Source: a bacterium (GTDB lineage Bacteria; Electryoneota; RPQS01). From it: DNA of 64,000 nt. Below, piece after piece: positions 19,057 to 27,173 of this stretch. Every line of letters starts with the position of its first letter. Within the stretch, counting starts at the first letter, position 1. Below the pieces are notes generated by a model. It was not told the origin of the DNA and did no database searches. It saw only the letters and a program-made list of their open reading frames with translations. The stretch spans positions 62,001 to 126,000 of the forward strand of contig DASXUQ010000018.1 in assembly GCA_036504735.1 (NCBI GenBank), read 5' to 3'. The position numbers and the translations under genes were made by a program.

Positions 19057-19089
19057 AAAGCCCTTGTCAAGTTCTAACTTAACAAGGGC
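19057..19089 (-). terminator. Rho-independent terminator after the flavodiiron gene
   Basis: Nearly continuous stem GCCCTTGT..AAGTT / AACTT..ACAAGGGC with a tiny loop, followed by TTTCC on the minus strand. It lies about 73 bases past the FprA stop. Confidence 0.7.
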
Positions 19090-19161
19090 ATAACAAATGG
19101 GACAGGTGGCAGCAGATTGATCGCCTGCGGCGAGATCTCGGCTGCGCAGGACCGTCCGGCA

Positions 19162-20331
19162 CTACACCGGCTGGTGCTTGTCGGCGATAGTTTGGGCAAG
19201 GGCGGCAAGGGCGGTGCGAGCCTCGGGGCCGGGGACTCCCTTGACCAGAACCGGCGAGAGCATTTCGACATTCAGATTCGGCAGCATGGCGGCAAGCTGT
19301 TCGACAACCTTCCCACCCCAGCCTAAGGAACCGATGACCGACAGATATTTGGTTTTAGGCTTCAGCAGGTTGACCAGGAACGCGGCATAGGCCACATTGG
19401 GATGGGCGCCGTTCAACACGGTGGGCGTGGCCATGACCACGGTGGACGCATCCACCAGCGCGGCGGCCAGGCGGCCAATGTCGGTGACCGTCATCTCGAA
19501 CGGCTGCACCGGGATGTTGCGCTGCGCCAGTTCGGCGACCAGCATGTCCACCATCTGCTTGGTGCTGTGGTGCATGGACACATAGGGAATGACGACCTGC
19601 TTTTTCGGTTCGCCGATGACCCAGTCGCGGTAGGCATCCATGATGAACGCGGCATCATCGAAGACCGGGCCGTGGCTGGGACAGATCACACGCGCCTTCA
19701 GTGGCGCAAGCCGCTCCAGATGTTTAGTGATATGGCTGCGGAAGGGCATCATGATCTGCGCATAATAGCGCCTGGCAGCATCGTAGACTCGCGGCCTGTC
19801 GTGTGCGAACAGATCCGACGTGGCCAGATGGGAGCCGAAGAAGTCACAGGTAAAGAGTACGCCGTCTTCGCGCAGGTAACTGACCATGGTCTCCGGCCAG
19901 TGGACCCAAGGGGTGAAGATGAATTCGAGGGTGCGCCCGCCCAGATCCAGTGTGTCTCCATCCTTGACCAGCACGCAGCGCGCAGGGTCTACCGGATAAA
20001 GATCCCGCAGCAGTGGCAGGCACTTGGCCGATGTCACCACTTTGGCATCCGGATATTTTTCGAGAATGACCGGCAGTGAACCGGAATGATCCTGCTCGGC
20101 ATGATGCACCACCACGTAATCGATGCGCTCGACATCGCGCAGTTGGTTCAGCAGCACGTCCACCATATCCGGTTCCACCGTATCGAGCAGCGCGGTTTTG
20201 GTGTTACCGCGCACAAGGTAAGCATTGTAGCTGGTGCCTTCGGGCAGCGGCACCAGAGCGTCAAACAGTTGCCGCTCCCAATCAATGGCACCCAGCCAGA
20301 AGACGTCATCGCAAATCGTTCGCATGTCCAT
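19162..20331 (-). CDS. fprA: Flavodiiron protein (A-type flavoprotein, FprA family)
   Basis: 389 residues, the size of a two-domain class A flavodiiron protein. The N-terminal metallo-beta-lactamase-like domain has the diiron motif HHAEQDH (ligands His77, Glu79, Asp81, with His82 and later WVHWPE, CDFFGSH and CPSHGPVF). The C-terminal flavodoxin domain (from about residue 245, VVIPYVSMHHSTKQM) binds FMN. Such enzymes reduce O2 or NO to protect anaerobes or microaerophiles, so the host probably meets low or fluctuating oxygen. No rubredoxin gene is adjacent. Confidence 0.94.
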   Translation of the reverse strand: MDMRTICDDVFWLGAIDWERQLFDALVPLPEGTSYNAYLVRGNTKTALLDTVEPDMVDVLLNQLRDVERIDYVVVHHAEQDHSGSLPVILEKYPDAKVVTSAKCLPLLRDLYPVDPARCVLVKDGDTLDLGGRTLEFIFTPWVHWPETMVSYLREDGVLFTCDFFGSHLATSDLFAHDRPRVYDAARRYYAQIMMPFRSHITKHLERLAPLKARVICPSHGPVFDDAAFIMDAYRDWVIGEPKKQVVIPYVSMHHSTKQMVDMLVAELAQRNIPVQPFEMTVTDIGRLAAALVDASTVVMATPTVLNGAHPNVAYAAFLVNLLKPKTKYLSVIGSLGWGGKVVEQLAAMLPNLNVEMLSPVLVKGVPGPEARTALAALAQTIADKHQPV

Positions 20332-20430
20332 AATCAGGATCTCTATTTACTCTAAGAACTGAGGAGAAGGAGTGCGCAAGATAGGAAGAGTGGGCTTGAG
20401 AAGCAAGTAGGGACATAGGGACCATCGTGG

Positions 20431-20470
20431 CCCAAAAGAAAGCCTGCAAGGATTTGTCCTTGCAGGCTTT
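20431..20470 (-). terminator. Rho-independent terminator
   Basis: A perfect 14-bp stem AAAGCCTGCAAGGA and complement with loop of 4, followed on the minus strand by CTTTTGGG. It ends the gene for the Ser/Thr/Gly-rich membrane protein. Confidence 0.92.
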
Positions 20471-20498
20471 GAGTATGATCTATTGGCGGGAAGCGCCG

Positions 20499-21698
20499 TT
20501 ACGGCATGTTGCGCGCCGCAGGAATATTCTTGGGAGCACTCAGACCTGCGCCAAGCGCCGATGCCGCAAGGGACAGGAGCAGCATGACAAAGGTCCAGCC
20601 GGCTGCTGTAGCCGCCGTGTGCGCCGCCTGCGTAGCAATCTGACGGGCCTGAGCATTCTGGTAGTTCTGATAATCCGGATTGCCCATGCCGCTGCCGCCG
20701 TACATGTTGGTGCCGCCATAGCGGTTCGAGCCATAGCCGCTACCGGCAGTGCCGCTCATGTTGCTGTTGCCGGTGTTATCCGTGCCAGTGCCGCCGGTGC
20801 CATAGGTGCTGCTGGTCCCGGTGGTGGTGCGGTTACGGCTGCTGGTGCGGCCCTGGCGCATGGTGCTGCTGGACGTGCCAGCCTTGTCACTGCTGCCACT
20901 GGTGCCATATTGGCTGGTGGTTCCGGTCCGCTCGCTGCTGGAGCCGGACATGTCACTGCTTGTGCCGGTGCCATAGGTCGAACGGCTGTAGCTGCCGGTA
21001 TCGGTGCTGCTGGTGCCCGACGGATAGCTGCTGCCACTGGTGCTGCCGGTCTGGTTAGATTCCGACGCGCCGCCATAGTTGTTGCTCGTGCCGCTGGTGC
21101 CGTAATTGCTGGAACCCGTGCTGGTCTGGCCACCCATTCCTTGCCCGTTGTAGTTTGTGCCATAACCGCCATAGCCATACCCAGAGCCGACCGGAGCACC
21201 CCAACCCTGATTATTCCCCATGGGAGCGCCAAAAAGGGTGCTGGAAATCATGCTGCCCGGACCGTTATAGCGCACGGTATTGCTGACCACGCCGAGTGCG
21301 CCACCCATGATCAGACCGGCCGCCGAAGTAGCCATGACAATCATGGCCACGGCCGCTACTGCCCAGGAGGCCACACCATGCAAGACATTCTCTGTCTGGT
21401 AGAGCGGAGTAATCAGACGGCTGGCCGCCCAGCCACCCACGAAGAATGCAATAATAGAGATAATCAACCACCAGATGCCTGTTCCGGCGGTAATGCCGGA
21501 GAGGGGATTTACATACCGGTCGGGATTGAATGCACCCAGACCCACTGCAAGACCGAGCAGGGCCAGTGTGGCCAGGACCGCGAGGGAGACGAACGCTCCC
21601 ACGAAAATCGCGCCCCAAGACACCTTCTTAATAACAGGAGGAGCTACTACCTCGGTACGGCCAGATGGCTGGGAGACGAATTCGGGAGTGCCATCCAT
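20499..21698 (-). CDS. Four-TM membrane protein with long Ser/Thr/Gly/Tyr-rich disordered insert
   Basis: 399 residues. Three transmembrane helices in the first third (about 28-57, 73-97 and 108-138), then about 200 residues (about 145-360) of low complexity made almost only of Ser, Thr, Gly, Tyr and Asn (units such as GTSGTSNNYGG and TYGTGTSSD), then one final helix (about 365-388). The N-terminal part resembles membrane proteins annotated as hypothetical or YrzE/TIGR04086-like. A clear Shine-Dalgarno AAAGGG precedes ATG. The insert looks like an intrinsically disordered, possibly surface-exposed or condensate-forming segment. Function unknown. Confidence 0.75.
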   Translation of the reverse strand: MDGTPEFVSQPSGRTEVVAPPVIKKVSWGAIFVGAFVSLAVLATLALLGLAVGLGAFNPDRYVNPLSGITAGTGIWWLIISIIAFFVGGWAASRLITPLYQTENVLHGVASWAVAAVAMIVMATSAAGLIMGGALGVVSNTVRYNGPGSMISSTLFGAPMGNNQGWGAPVGSGYGYGGYGTNYNGQGMGGQTSTGSSNYGTSGTSNNYGGASESNQTGSTSGSSYPSGTSSTDTGSYSRSTYGTGTSSDMSGSSSERTGTTSQYGTSGSSDKAGTSSSTMRQGRTSSRNRTTTGTSSTYGTGGTGTDNTGNSNMSGTAGSGYGSNRYGGTNMYGGSGMGNPDYQNYQNAQARQIATQAAHTAATAAGWTFVMLLLSLAASALGAGLSAPKNIPAARNMP

Positions 21699-22011
21699 AG
21701 TTCTATTCCCTTTCTTTAATCACTAAGATCAAACAATAAACACATTGAGAAATCTGCACATCAGACAGGCCGCCTACAGCGCTATTTGCGCCCGAAGCGA
21801 TCCTTCCTGATCCGTCCATATCACACTATATAGCATAGCAATTGCGTTGTCAGACGTAACACTCCACTTTTACGAACAAGTTCCATATGCTTAATATTTA
21901 GAAGTGCTTAGATGAACATTCAGGCGGCTCTAAGCGATCCATAACCCACACATTCGACAGGCTCTGTCGGCTTTCTTAGCCACCGCTTCAGCAAGAACTC
22001 CGGCCCATAAG
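21699..22011. other. Intergenic region, AT-rich, with candidate promoter
   Basis: About 310 bases without a gene between the low-complexity membrane protein gene and the terminator of the barrel gene. Besides the promoter candidate at 21827-21853 nothing else was recognised. Confidence 0.4.
21827..21853 (-). promoter_or_regulatory. Candidate extended -10 promoter
   Basis: On the minus strand CTGACA, 15 bases, TATATA, with TGC directly before the -10 hexamer (extended -10). Would drive the membrane protein gene starting at 21698. The short spacer lowers confidence. Confidence 0.35.
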
Positions 22012-22041
22012 AAAAGAGCCAACCAGAAGGTCGGCTCTTTT
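22012..22041 (-). terminator. Rho-independent terminator of the amt operon
   Basis: 9-bp stem AAAAGAGCC/GGCTCTTTT with a 12-nt loop; flanked by T-runs on both strands, so it may work in both directions. It lies 26 bases past the stop of the small envelope gene. Confidence 0.88.
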
Positions 22042-22067
22042 GATCGCGGTTCAGGCGGAGTCGAGAT

Positions 22068-22835
22068 CTATTTTTTGCCACACAGATTCAGATCAATATC
22101 GGCCTGCAAGGTAAAGGTGTTGGGCAGGTTCAGCTTGCTCTCGGAGTAAATATCATAGCCCGCAAGCAGCGCCACATTGTCGGCAAACTTCCAAGACGCG
22201 CCCACGTTGAAAGTGCCATAGGCGCTGTTCGATCCCATATATTCAACACACAGCCAAAGCTTGTCGGACAGCTCGGGCATGGTGCGCTCCCAGGCCAGAA
22301 GCAGGCCGCTGTTGTCCTTCTCGCCATTGGCATTCTTCAGCAGGTCTTTGTTACCCGAGAAGTAGCCGACGGAGACTCTGCCCACAGGGCCGATAGTCTT
22401 GGCGGCTTTGGCATAGGCGACGTCGTAGTTGGTGACCTTGTTCTTATGGCCGTGATCGAACATCCCAACGGCCAGTGCCGGAAAGAGCTTGCCGAATGCG
22501 CCTTCGGGAATGCCCGCCTTGGCATTGACGTAGACCGGGTAGCGGTCGGCGGCCCCGAGACCGGATTTGTGATCGATGCCGAGTTCCAGATTGAATTTCT
22601 GGAAAGGCAGTACGCCGACGGTAAGGCCAACGTTCGTCACGGTGGGCACCGCGTGGCCGCTGGGATCGGTCTCCACCGGAAGATACATGTCGCTGGTGAT
22701 GTGCCAGAGATTGAAGCTCTGGACATCGGTGGATGGCGCCCAGATGTGAGTCGTGGCGGTAGCGCCCGCGAGGTGCGGAAGAGCCAGCAGAGCGACGCCG
22801 ATGATCACCAGCAGCAGGGAAGAATGCTTGCTCAT
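22068..22835 (-). CDS. Secreted or outer-membrane protein in the amt operon
   Basis: 255 residues. A signal peptide (about 1-25, LLLVIIGVALLALPHLAGA) is followed by a chain of amphipathic strands with aromatic girdles (FNLELGIDHKSG, VGRVSVGYFSG, LLAWERTMPEL, LWLCVEYMGSNSAYGTFNVG, shown in part), as in small outer-membrane barrels. It begins 13 bases after the upstream amt stop, so it is co-transcribed. A role as an outer-membrane pore or sensor for ammonium or amines is inference from position only. No homologous named family was recognised. Confidence 0.7.
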   Translation of the reverse strand: MSKHSSLLLVIIGVALLALPHLAGATATTHIWAPSTDVQSFNLWHITSDMYLPVETDPSGHAVPTVTNVGLTVGVLPFQKFNLELGIDHKSGLGAADRYPVYVNAKAGIPEGAFGKLFPALAVGMFDHGHKNKVTNYDVAYAKAAKTIGPVGRVSVGYFSGNKDLLKNANGEKDNSGLLLAWERTMPELSDKLWLCVEYMGSNSAYGTFNVGASWKFADNVALLAGYDIYSESKLNLPNTFTLQADIDLNLCGKK

Positions 22836-22848
22836 GAAGGTTCCCGGG

Positions 22849-24105
22849 TTAGAAGGAACTCTGGCGTTCGCGGATGGCTACCATCACCTGAGCTTCATCG
22901 TAGGCGGTTTCACCGTGGAGGGATGCATCGAGACCGCGCTCTTCTTCATCCGCCGTGGTGCGTACGCGGGTAAAGATGTTGATGACCTTGAGCATGACAT
23001 AGGTGAAGCCGAAGGCGTAGATGGACGACGCCACCACGGTAAAGACCTGCATGGTAAAGAAACCGGAATTGCCCATCAGCAACCCATCCGCACCCGCGGC
23101 ATTCACACTCTTGTCGGCAAGAATGCCCAACAGAATAATACCGAAGGCGCCGCCGACACCGTGCACGCCCCAGACATCGAGGGCATCGTCCCATTTCAGC
23201 CGGTTCTTCAGATTCACCGCCATGTAGCAGACGACACCGGAAAGAATGCCAATGATCACGGCGCTGGTAGGCGTCACATAACCTGCACAGGGAGTGATGG
23301 TCGCAAGTCCCGCGACCGCGCCCGTCAGCAGACCAAGGAACTTGGGTTTCTTTTCGAAGATCCACGCCAGCAGCAGCCAAGTTGGGCCGGCAAAGGAAGC
23401 GGCAATGTCCGTGTTCAGGAACGCCAGACCGGTGACTGCATCTACGCGCAGCTCGCTGCCCGCATTGAAGCCGTACCAGCCAAACCACAGAAGTCCGGTG
23501 CCGAGCGCAACCAGCGGAATGCTGTGCGGAATGGAGTCCCCTGACTTGCGCCGCCCGACATAAAGTACAGACGCCAGCGCCGCCATACCGGCAATGTTAT
23601 GCACCACGATGCCGCCGGCAAAGTCCAATACGCCCAGCTTGGCGAGCAGGCCGTTGCCCCACACCATGTGCACGAAGGGGAAGTACACGAAGGTCAACCA
23701 GGCCACGAGGAAGGCGAGGTAAGCTCCGAAGCGAACGCGATTGGCAAACGCGCCGGTGATGAGGGCGGGTGTGATAATGGCGAACATCATCTGGTAGGCC
23801 ATGAACACAAATTCGGGAATGTTGCCACTGCCGAAGGGGCACATCGTGGTCAGGGTTACGCCATTCAAGAAGACCTTGTCGAGGTTGCCGATGATGCCAC
23901 CTTCACCGCCGGAGAAACAGAGAGAATAGCCATAAGCCCACCAGATGATGGTGGTGACACCCATCGAAACAAAACTCTGGATCATGATGGTCAGCACATT
24001 CTTGCGTCCCACCAAGCCGCCATAGAAAAAGGCCAAGCCCGGCGTCATGAGCATGACGAGGCTTGAAGCCACCAGCATAAACGCAGTATTTCCAGTATCG
24101 AACAT
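22849..24105 (-). CDS. amt: Ammonium transporter Amt (first copy)
   Basis: 418 residues, 11 predicted transmembrane helices. Amt signatures: FYGGLVGRKNVL, the pore-lining His pair in DFAGGIVVHNIAG and DVWGVHGVGG, and the FFYGGLVG start. It lacks a clear cleavable signal peptide. Good RBS (CAGGAGA, 5 bases before ATG). It is about 900 bases from the second amt, on the same strand. No glnK/glnB lies beside either copy. It moves ammonium/ammonia across the inner membrane. Confidence 0.96.
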   Translation of the reverse strand: MFDTGNTAFMLVASSLVMLMTPGLAFFYGGLVGRKNVLTIMIQSFVSMGVTTIIWWAYGYSLCFSGGEGGIIGNLDKVFLNGVTLTTMCPFGSGNIPEFVFMAYQMMFAIITPALITGAFANRVRFGAYLAFLVAWLTFVYFPFVHMVWGNGLLAKLGVLDFAGGIVVHNIAGMAALASVLYVGRRKSGDSIPHSIPLVALGTGLLWFGWYGFNAGSELRVDAVTGLAFLNTDIAASFAGPTWLLLAWIFEKKPKFLGLLTGAVAGLATITPCAGYVTPTSAVIIGILSGVVCYMAVNLKNRLKWDDALDVWGVHGVGGAFGIILLGILADKSVNAAGADGLLMGNSGFFTMQVFTVVASSIYAFGFTYVMLKVINIFTRVRTTADEEERGLDASLHGETAYDEAQVMVAIRERQSSF

Positions 24106-24481
24106 GAGGTCTCCTGCACAGAATGGGGATCATGGATTGTGAAGAAGATAACGAGATCCTAACATTGGTGGTATCAGGGAATGCCCGATTTTGGGTGGGG
24201 AAAAGGCTGAAGGGCGGCACAAATCCGAAATCGCCGCTGAATTATGGAGCACTGTATTCTGAAAATGGGCCGTGAACGACCCATTTTCTCATTTACGAGC
24301 TTGGCAGTACAGGTCGCCCCCCTTGAATGAGTCCACCTAATTGCCGTCCATCACCAGCAAACATAGCCATCACATACTATTACAGACTTGGTACAAATCC
24401 GAAACACTGCTCAATTTATAGGGTACTTAGTAATTGAAAGCAAGACAGAACATTTCATTACCCTTTTCTGAGGACACAAAA
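24106..24481. other. Region upstream of the first amt with long hairpin
   Basis: A long inverted repeat at 24261-24288: outer arms GAAAATGGG/CCCATTTTC plus inner CGT/ACG. It lies about 155 bases upstream of the amt start and may be a leader or operator. No sigma54-type promoter (GG-N10-GC) was found near the amt start. Confidence 0.35.
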
Positions 24482-24715
24482 ATGCACCGCCCAGTTATCA
24501 TGTTGCTCATCATTTGGATGCTGATCAAAGGGGTGTCGTATGTCACTGAGACATGCGATTCCAGCCCGGAAGTGGACGGCATCGTCGCCGTAACCGTCTA
24601 CTTGCCGATCCACACGGTTAGCCCTCAATGCTTGCGGGAAATCCTCTTCCTTTGTTTTGTGCTGATCCGCAGCAAGAGCAATGGTTCCATGAGCCATGCT
24701 CCTCGAAGACGATGA
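24482..24715 (+). CDS. Possible small membrane-anchored ORF
   Basis: 77 residues if ATG at 24482 is used; TGAGGA sits 7 bases upstream. The first 20 residues are hydrophobic (PVIMLLIIWMLIKG), the rest has no recognised domain. It is followed 13 bases later by a plus-strand intrinsic-terminator-like hairpin. It is oriented against the flanking amt genes. Codon use looks unlike the neighbours and no homologue was recognised, so it may be spurious; the RBS and terminator are the only support. Confidence 0.25.
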   Translation: MHRPVIMLLIIWMLIKGVSYVTETCDSSPEVDGIVAVTVYLPIHTVSPQCLREILFLCFVLIRSKSNGSMSHAPRRR

Positions 24716-24727
24716 TTGATCGGAAGC

Positions 24728-24763
24728 GGCCCCGCGCAACTGTGCGCGGGGCCGTATTTCTTT
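24728..24763 (+). terminator. GC-rich hairpin followed by T-rich run
   Basis: 11-bp stem GGCCCCGCGCA and complement with a 4-nt loop, followed on the plus strand by GTATTTCTTT. On the minus strand the following bases are not T-rich. Confidence 0.55.
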
Positions 24764-24847
24764 GTCTGATGGCGTAACTCGTTTCACCGATGTGCCGCCG
24801 ATATGCATTAAGTCACGAGCGGACTGCCGTCGGTCGCCGCAATAGAA

Positions 24848-24871
24848 CAGGCCGCCCTTGCGGACGGCCTG
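24848..24871 (-). terminator. Hairpin downstream of the second amt
   Basis: Stem CAGGCCG/CGGCCTG with a 10-nt loop, followed on the minus strand by TTCTATT. It lies about 160 bases past the amt stop. The stretch 24872-25034 between them shows nothing else. Confidence 0.45.
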
Positions 24872-25034
24872 CATGTTGTGAATACATCGTAGGGACAGGT
24901 TAAGCCAACGGAGGCCACACCTAAGAGATCGCACAGGCGCAACCTGCCCGCTTCGATCCCAGCATAGTGGTTCATGTTCAGCGGGAGGGTTGCGGAAGAC
25001 CTTAACCTTCCCGTACGCGCTCGCCTCGCACAGT

Positions 25035-26288
25035 TTACGCGGCTTCGATGCGGCGCTTGGGCTTGAATTCGGTTTCCTCCGGTTCATAAGCAAACTCGCC
25101 GTGGATCGAGGCGTCGAGGGTGGCTTCTTCCTCCGCCGTGGTGCGGACGCGGGTGACGGTTTGGATGCCGCGCAGAATGAACCAGGAGATACCGAAGGCG
25201 CAGACCGACGAGATCACAATGGCCAAGGCTTGCGTGCCGAGGAAGGCGGGGTTGCCCTTCAACAGGCCATCGGCTCCGGCAGGGTTGACGGCTTTGTCGG
25301 CCAGCACACCGAGCAGCAGAATGCCGAGGAAGCCGCCGACGCCGTGGACGCCCCAGACATCGAGCGCATCATCCCACTTCATACGGTTCTTCAGATTTAC
25401 CGCTCCGTAGCAGACAACGCCGGCAAGCAGGCCAACGATGACGGCACTGGTGGGAGTGACGTAGCCGCAGCAGGGAGTAATGACGACCAATCCGGCGAGA
25501 CCGCCGGTCAGGAAGCCGAGAAACTTGGGTTTCTTTTCGAAGATCCAGGCCATCAGCATCCACGCTACGGCGGCAAAGGCACCGGAGAGCTGGGTGTTGA
25601 GGAAGATAAGGAAGGTCACGCCGTCGGCTGCAAGTTCACCGCCGGCATTGAAGCCGAACCAGCCGAACCAGAGCAGGCCCATACCGATGGCCATCAGCGG
25701 CAGGCTGTGAGGAACTTCATTGGTGAACTTCCGCTTGCCGATAAAGAAGACCGCCGCCAGAGCAGCCATGCCGGCGATGTTGTGGACGACAATACCGCCG
25801 CCAAAATCCAGCACGCCCATTTTGGCGAGCAGGCCATTGCCCCATACCATGTGGGCGAACGGGAAATAGACGAACGTCAGCCAAGCGACGAGAAAAGTCA
25901 GATAGGCTCCGAAGCGCATGCGATTGGAAAAGGCTCCGGTGATGAGGGCCGGGGTAATGATGGCGGTCATCATCTGAAAGGCGATGAAGGCAAACTCGGG
26001 AATCCGTCCTTCGCCGTAAGGAGAAAGGGAGTTCAGTGTGACGCCTTGCAGAAAGCACTTGTCCAGATTGCCGATAATGCTGCCCTCGCCGCCACTGAAG
26101 CAGAGCGAGTAGCCATATGCCCACCAGATGACCGCCGTCACGCCCATCGAGACGAAACTTTGCATCATGATCGTCAACACATTTTTGCGGCCTACCAGTC
26201 CACCGTAGAAGAACGCGAGGCCCGGCGTCATCAGCAGCACGAGGCTGCTCGCCATCACCATAAACGCAGTGTTCCCAGTGTCAAACAT
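25035..26288 (-). CDS. amt: Ammonium transporter Amt (second copy)
   Basis: 417 residues, same architecture as the first copy, with long identical stretches around FYGGLVGRKNVL, GNGLLAKMGVLDFGGG and DDALDVWGVHGVGG. The twin pore His residues are conserved. RBS AGGAGG is 5 bases before ATG. The C-terminal tail differs (ends KRRIEAA). The pair therefore comes from an old duplication. The gene lies downstream of a NarX/NarL-like two-component operon, separated by a 120-bp repeat element. Confidence 0.96.
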   Translation of the reverse strand: MFDTGNTAFMVMASSLVLLMTPGLAFFYGGLVGRKNVLTIMMQSFVSMGVTAVIWWAYGYSLCFSGGEGSIIGNLDKCFLQGVTLNSLSPYGEGRIPEFAFIAFQMMTAIITPALITGAFSNRMRFGAYLTFLVAWLTFVYFPFAHMVWGNGLLAKMGVLDFGGGIVVHNIAGMAALAAVFFIGKRKFTNEVPHSLPLMAIGMGLLWFGWFGFNAGGELAADGVTFLIFLNTQLSGAFAAVAWMLMAWIFEKKPKFLGFLTGGLAGLVVITPCCGYVTPTSAVIVGLLAGVVCYGAVNLKNRMKWDDALDVWGVHGVGGFLGILLLGVLADKAVNPAGADGLLKGNPAFLGTQALAIVISSVCAFGISWFILRGIQTVTRVRTTAEEEATLDASIHGEFAYEPEETEFKPKRRIEAA

Positions 26289-26369
26289 GGTTTCCTCCTA
26301 AATGAAATATATAAGAATAACGTGCCTTGAGGGATTATCAAAGCAGTGAAGGTTAGAAAAAAGCGAAGC

Positions 26370-26489
26370 ACCCCCTTCTGATTCCCCCTTTTTCAAAGGG
26401 GGAAGGGCAGTCGGGCTTTCCCCCGTTTACGGGGGATCAAGGGGGCTCGGGCCTCCCCCCTTAGAATAAGGGGGGATCAAGGGGGGGTC
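26370..26489. repeat. Triple-hairpin dispersed repeat, copy A
   Basis: 120 bp holding three perfect or near-perfect hairpins: CCCCCTTTTTCAAAGGGGG, CCCCCGTTTACGGGGG and CCCCCCTT..AAGGGGGG, with outer ends that are also complementary. A second copy with few differences is at 57259-57379. It resembles a MITE-like or intergenic palindromic element with no coding capacity. Confidence 0.85.
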
Positions 26490-26517
26490 GTTGGTCATGT
26501 GGCCGGATGAAACCGGC

Positions 26518-27171
26518 CTATTCCAGCGGTGTCAGGCCTTCACGGATGGCGTATTTGGTGAGTTCGGCAACGGTGTGCATGTTCAGTTTGTCCATGATGT
26601 GCTGGCGGTGGGTTTCCACAGTCTTGACGCTGACGTTGAGCTTGTCGGCGATCTCACGGGTGGATTTACCCTCAGCCAGCAGTTGCAGAACTTCACGTTC
26701 GCGGGCACTCAGCAGACGGAAAGGCGTCGGCTGGTCGGATTCGGTCAGACGGATGAAATCGGCGATGACCTGTTCGTTGATCAGCACCGAGAGATAGAAC
26801 TGATTGCGCATGACCTTCTGGATGGCGCGCATAACTTCTTCCGGCGCGGCATCCTTGAGCAGATAACCCTTGGCTCCGGCGCGCAGGGCCTCTTGAATGT
26901 AGCGGCGGTCGGAGTGCATGGAAAGGATAATCACGCGTACGGCGGGATCTTCATCCACGATGCGGCGCGTGGCTTCGATGCCGTTGAGTTCCGGCATGGA
27001 AATGTCCATCAGCACGATGTCCGGCTTGAGGTCACGAGCCAGCGTGGCCGCTTCGAAGCCTGTGGCGGCCTCCCCCACGACCTGTACCAGAGGCTGGCGG
27101 GACAAAAGCTGACGCAGCCCGAGGCGGAACAGCTTATGGTCATCGGCGAGCAGCAGTTTGACGTCGGGCAT
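26518..27171 (-). CDS. NarL/FixJ-family response regulator
   Basis: 217 residues. Receiver domain (1-120) with acidic pocket ADDHK, phosphoacceptor Asp56 in LMDISMP, the conserved Ser of ILSMHS and Lys of YLLKD. C-terminal LuxR-type helix-turn-helix (about 150-210, LSAREREVLQLLAEGKSTREIA, in part). It starts 2 bases after the stop of its partner kinase, with RBS AAGGAT. Targets are unknown; proximity to amt suggests, but does not show, a nitrogen link. Confidence 0.94.
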   Translation of the reverse strand: MPDVKLLLADDHKLFRLGLRQLLSRQPLVQVVGEAATGFEAATLARDLKPDIVLMDISMPELNGIEATRRIVDEDPAVRVIILSMHSDRRYIQEALRAGAKGYLLKDAAPEEVMRAIQKVMRNQFYLSVLINEQVIADFIRLTESDQPTPFRLLSAREREVLQLLAEGKSTREIADKLNVSVKTVETHRQHIMDKLNMHTVAELTKYAIREGLTPLE

Positions 27172-27173
27172 AT

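Noticed and set aside
24458-25093. Minus-strand 211-residue frame between the amt genes
   Set aside because: No domain, low-complexity basic composition, overlaps the second amt end and the hairpins.
26288-26330. Sigma54 promoter upstream of the second amt
   Set aside because: AGGCACG is present on the minus strand but the required GC of the -12 element is missing at the right distance.
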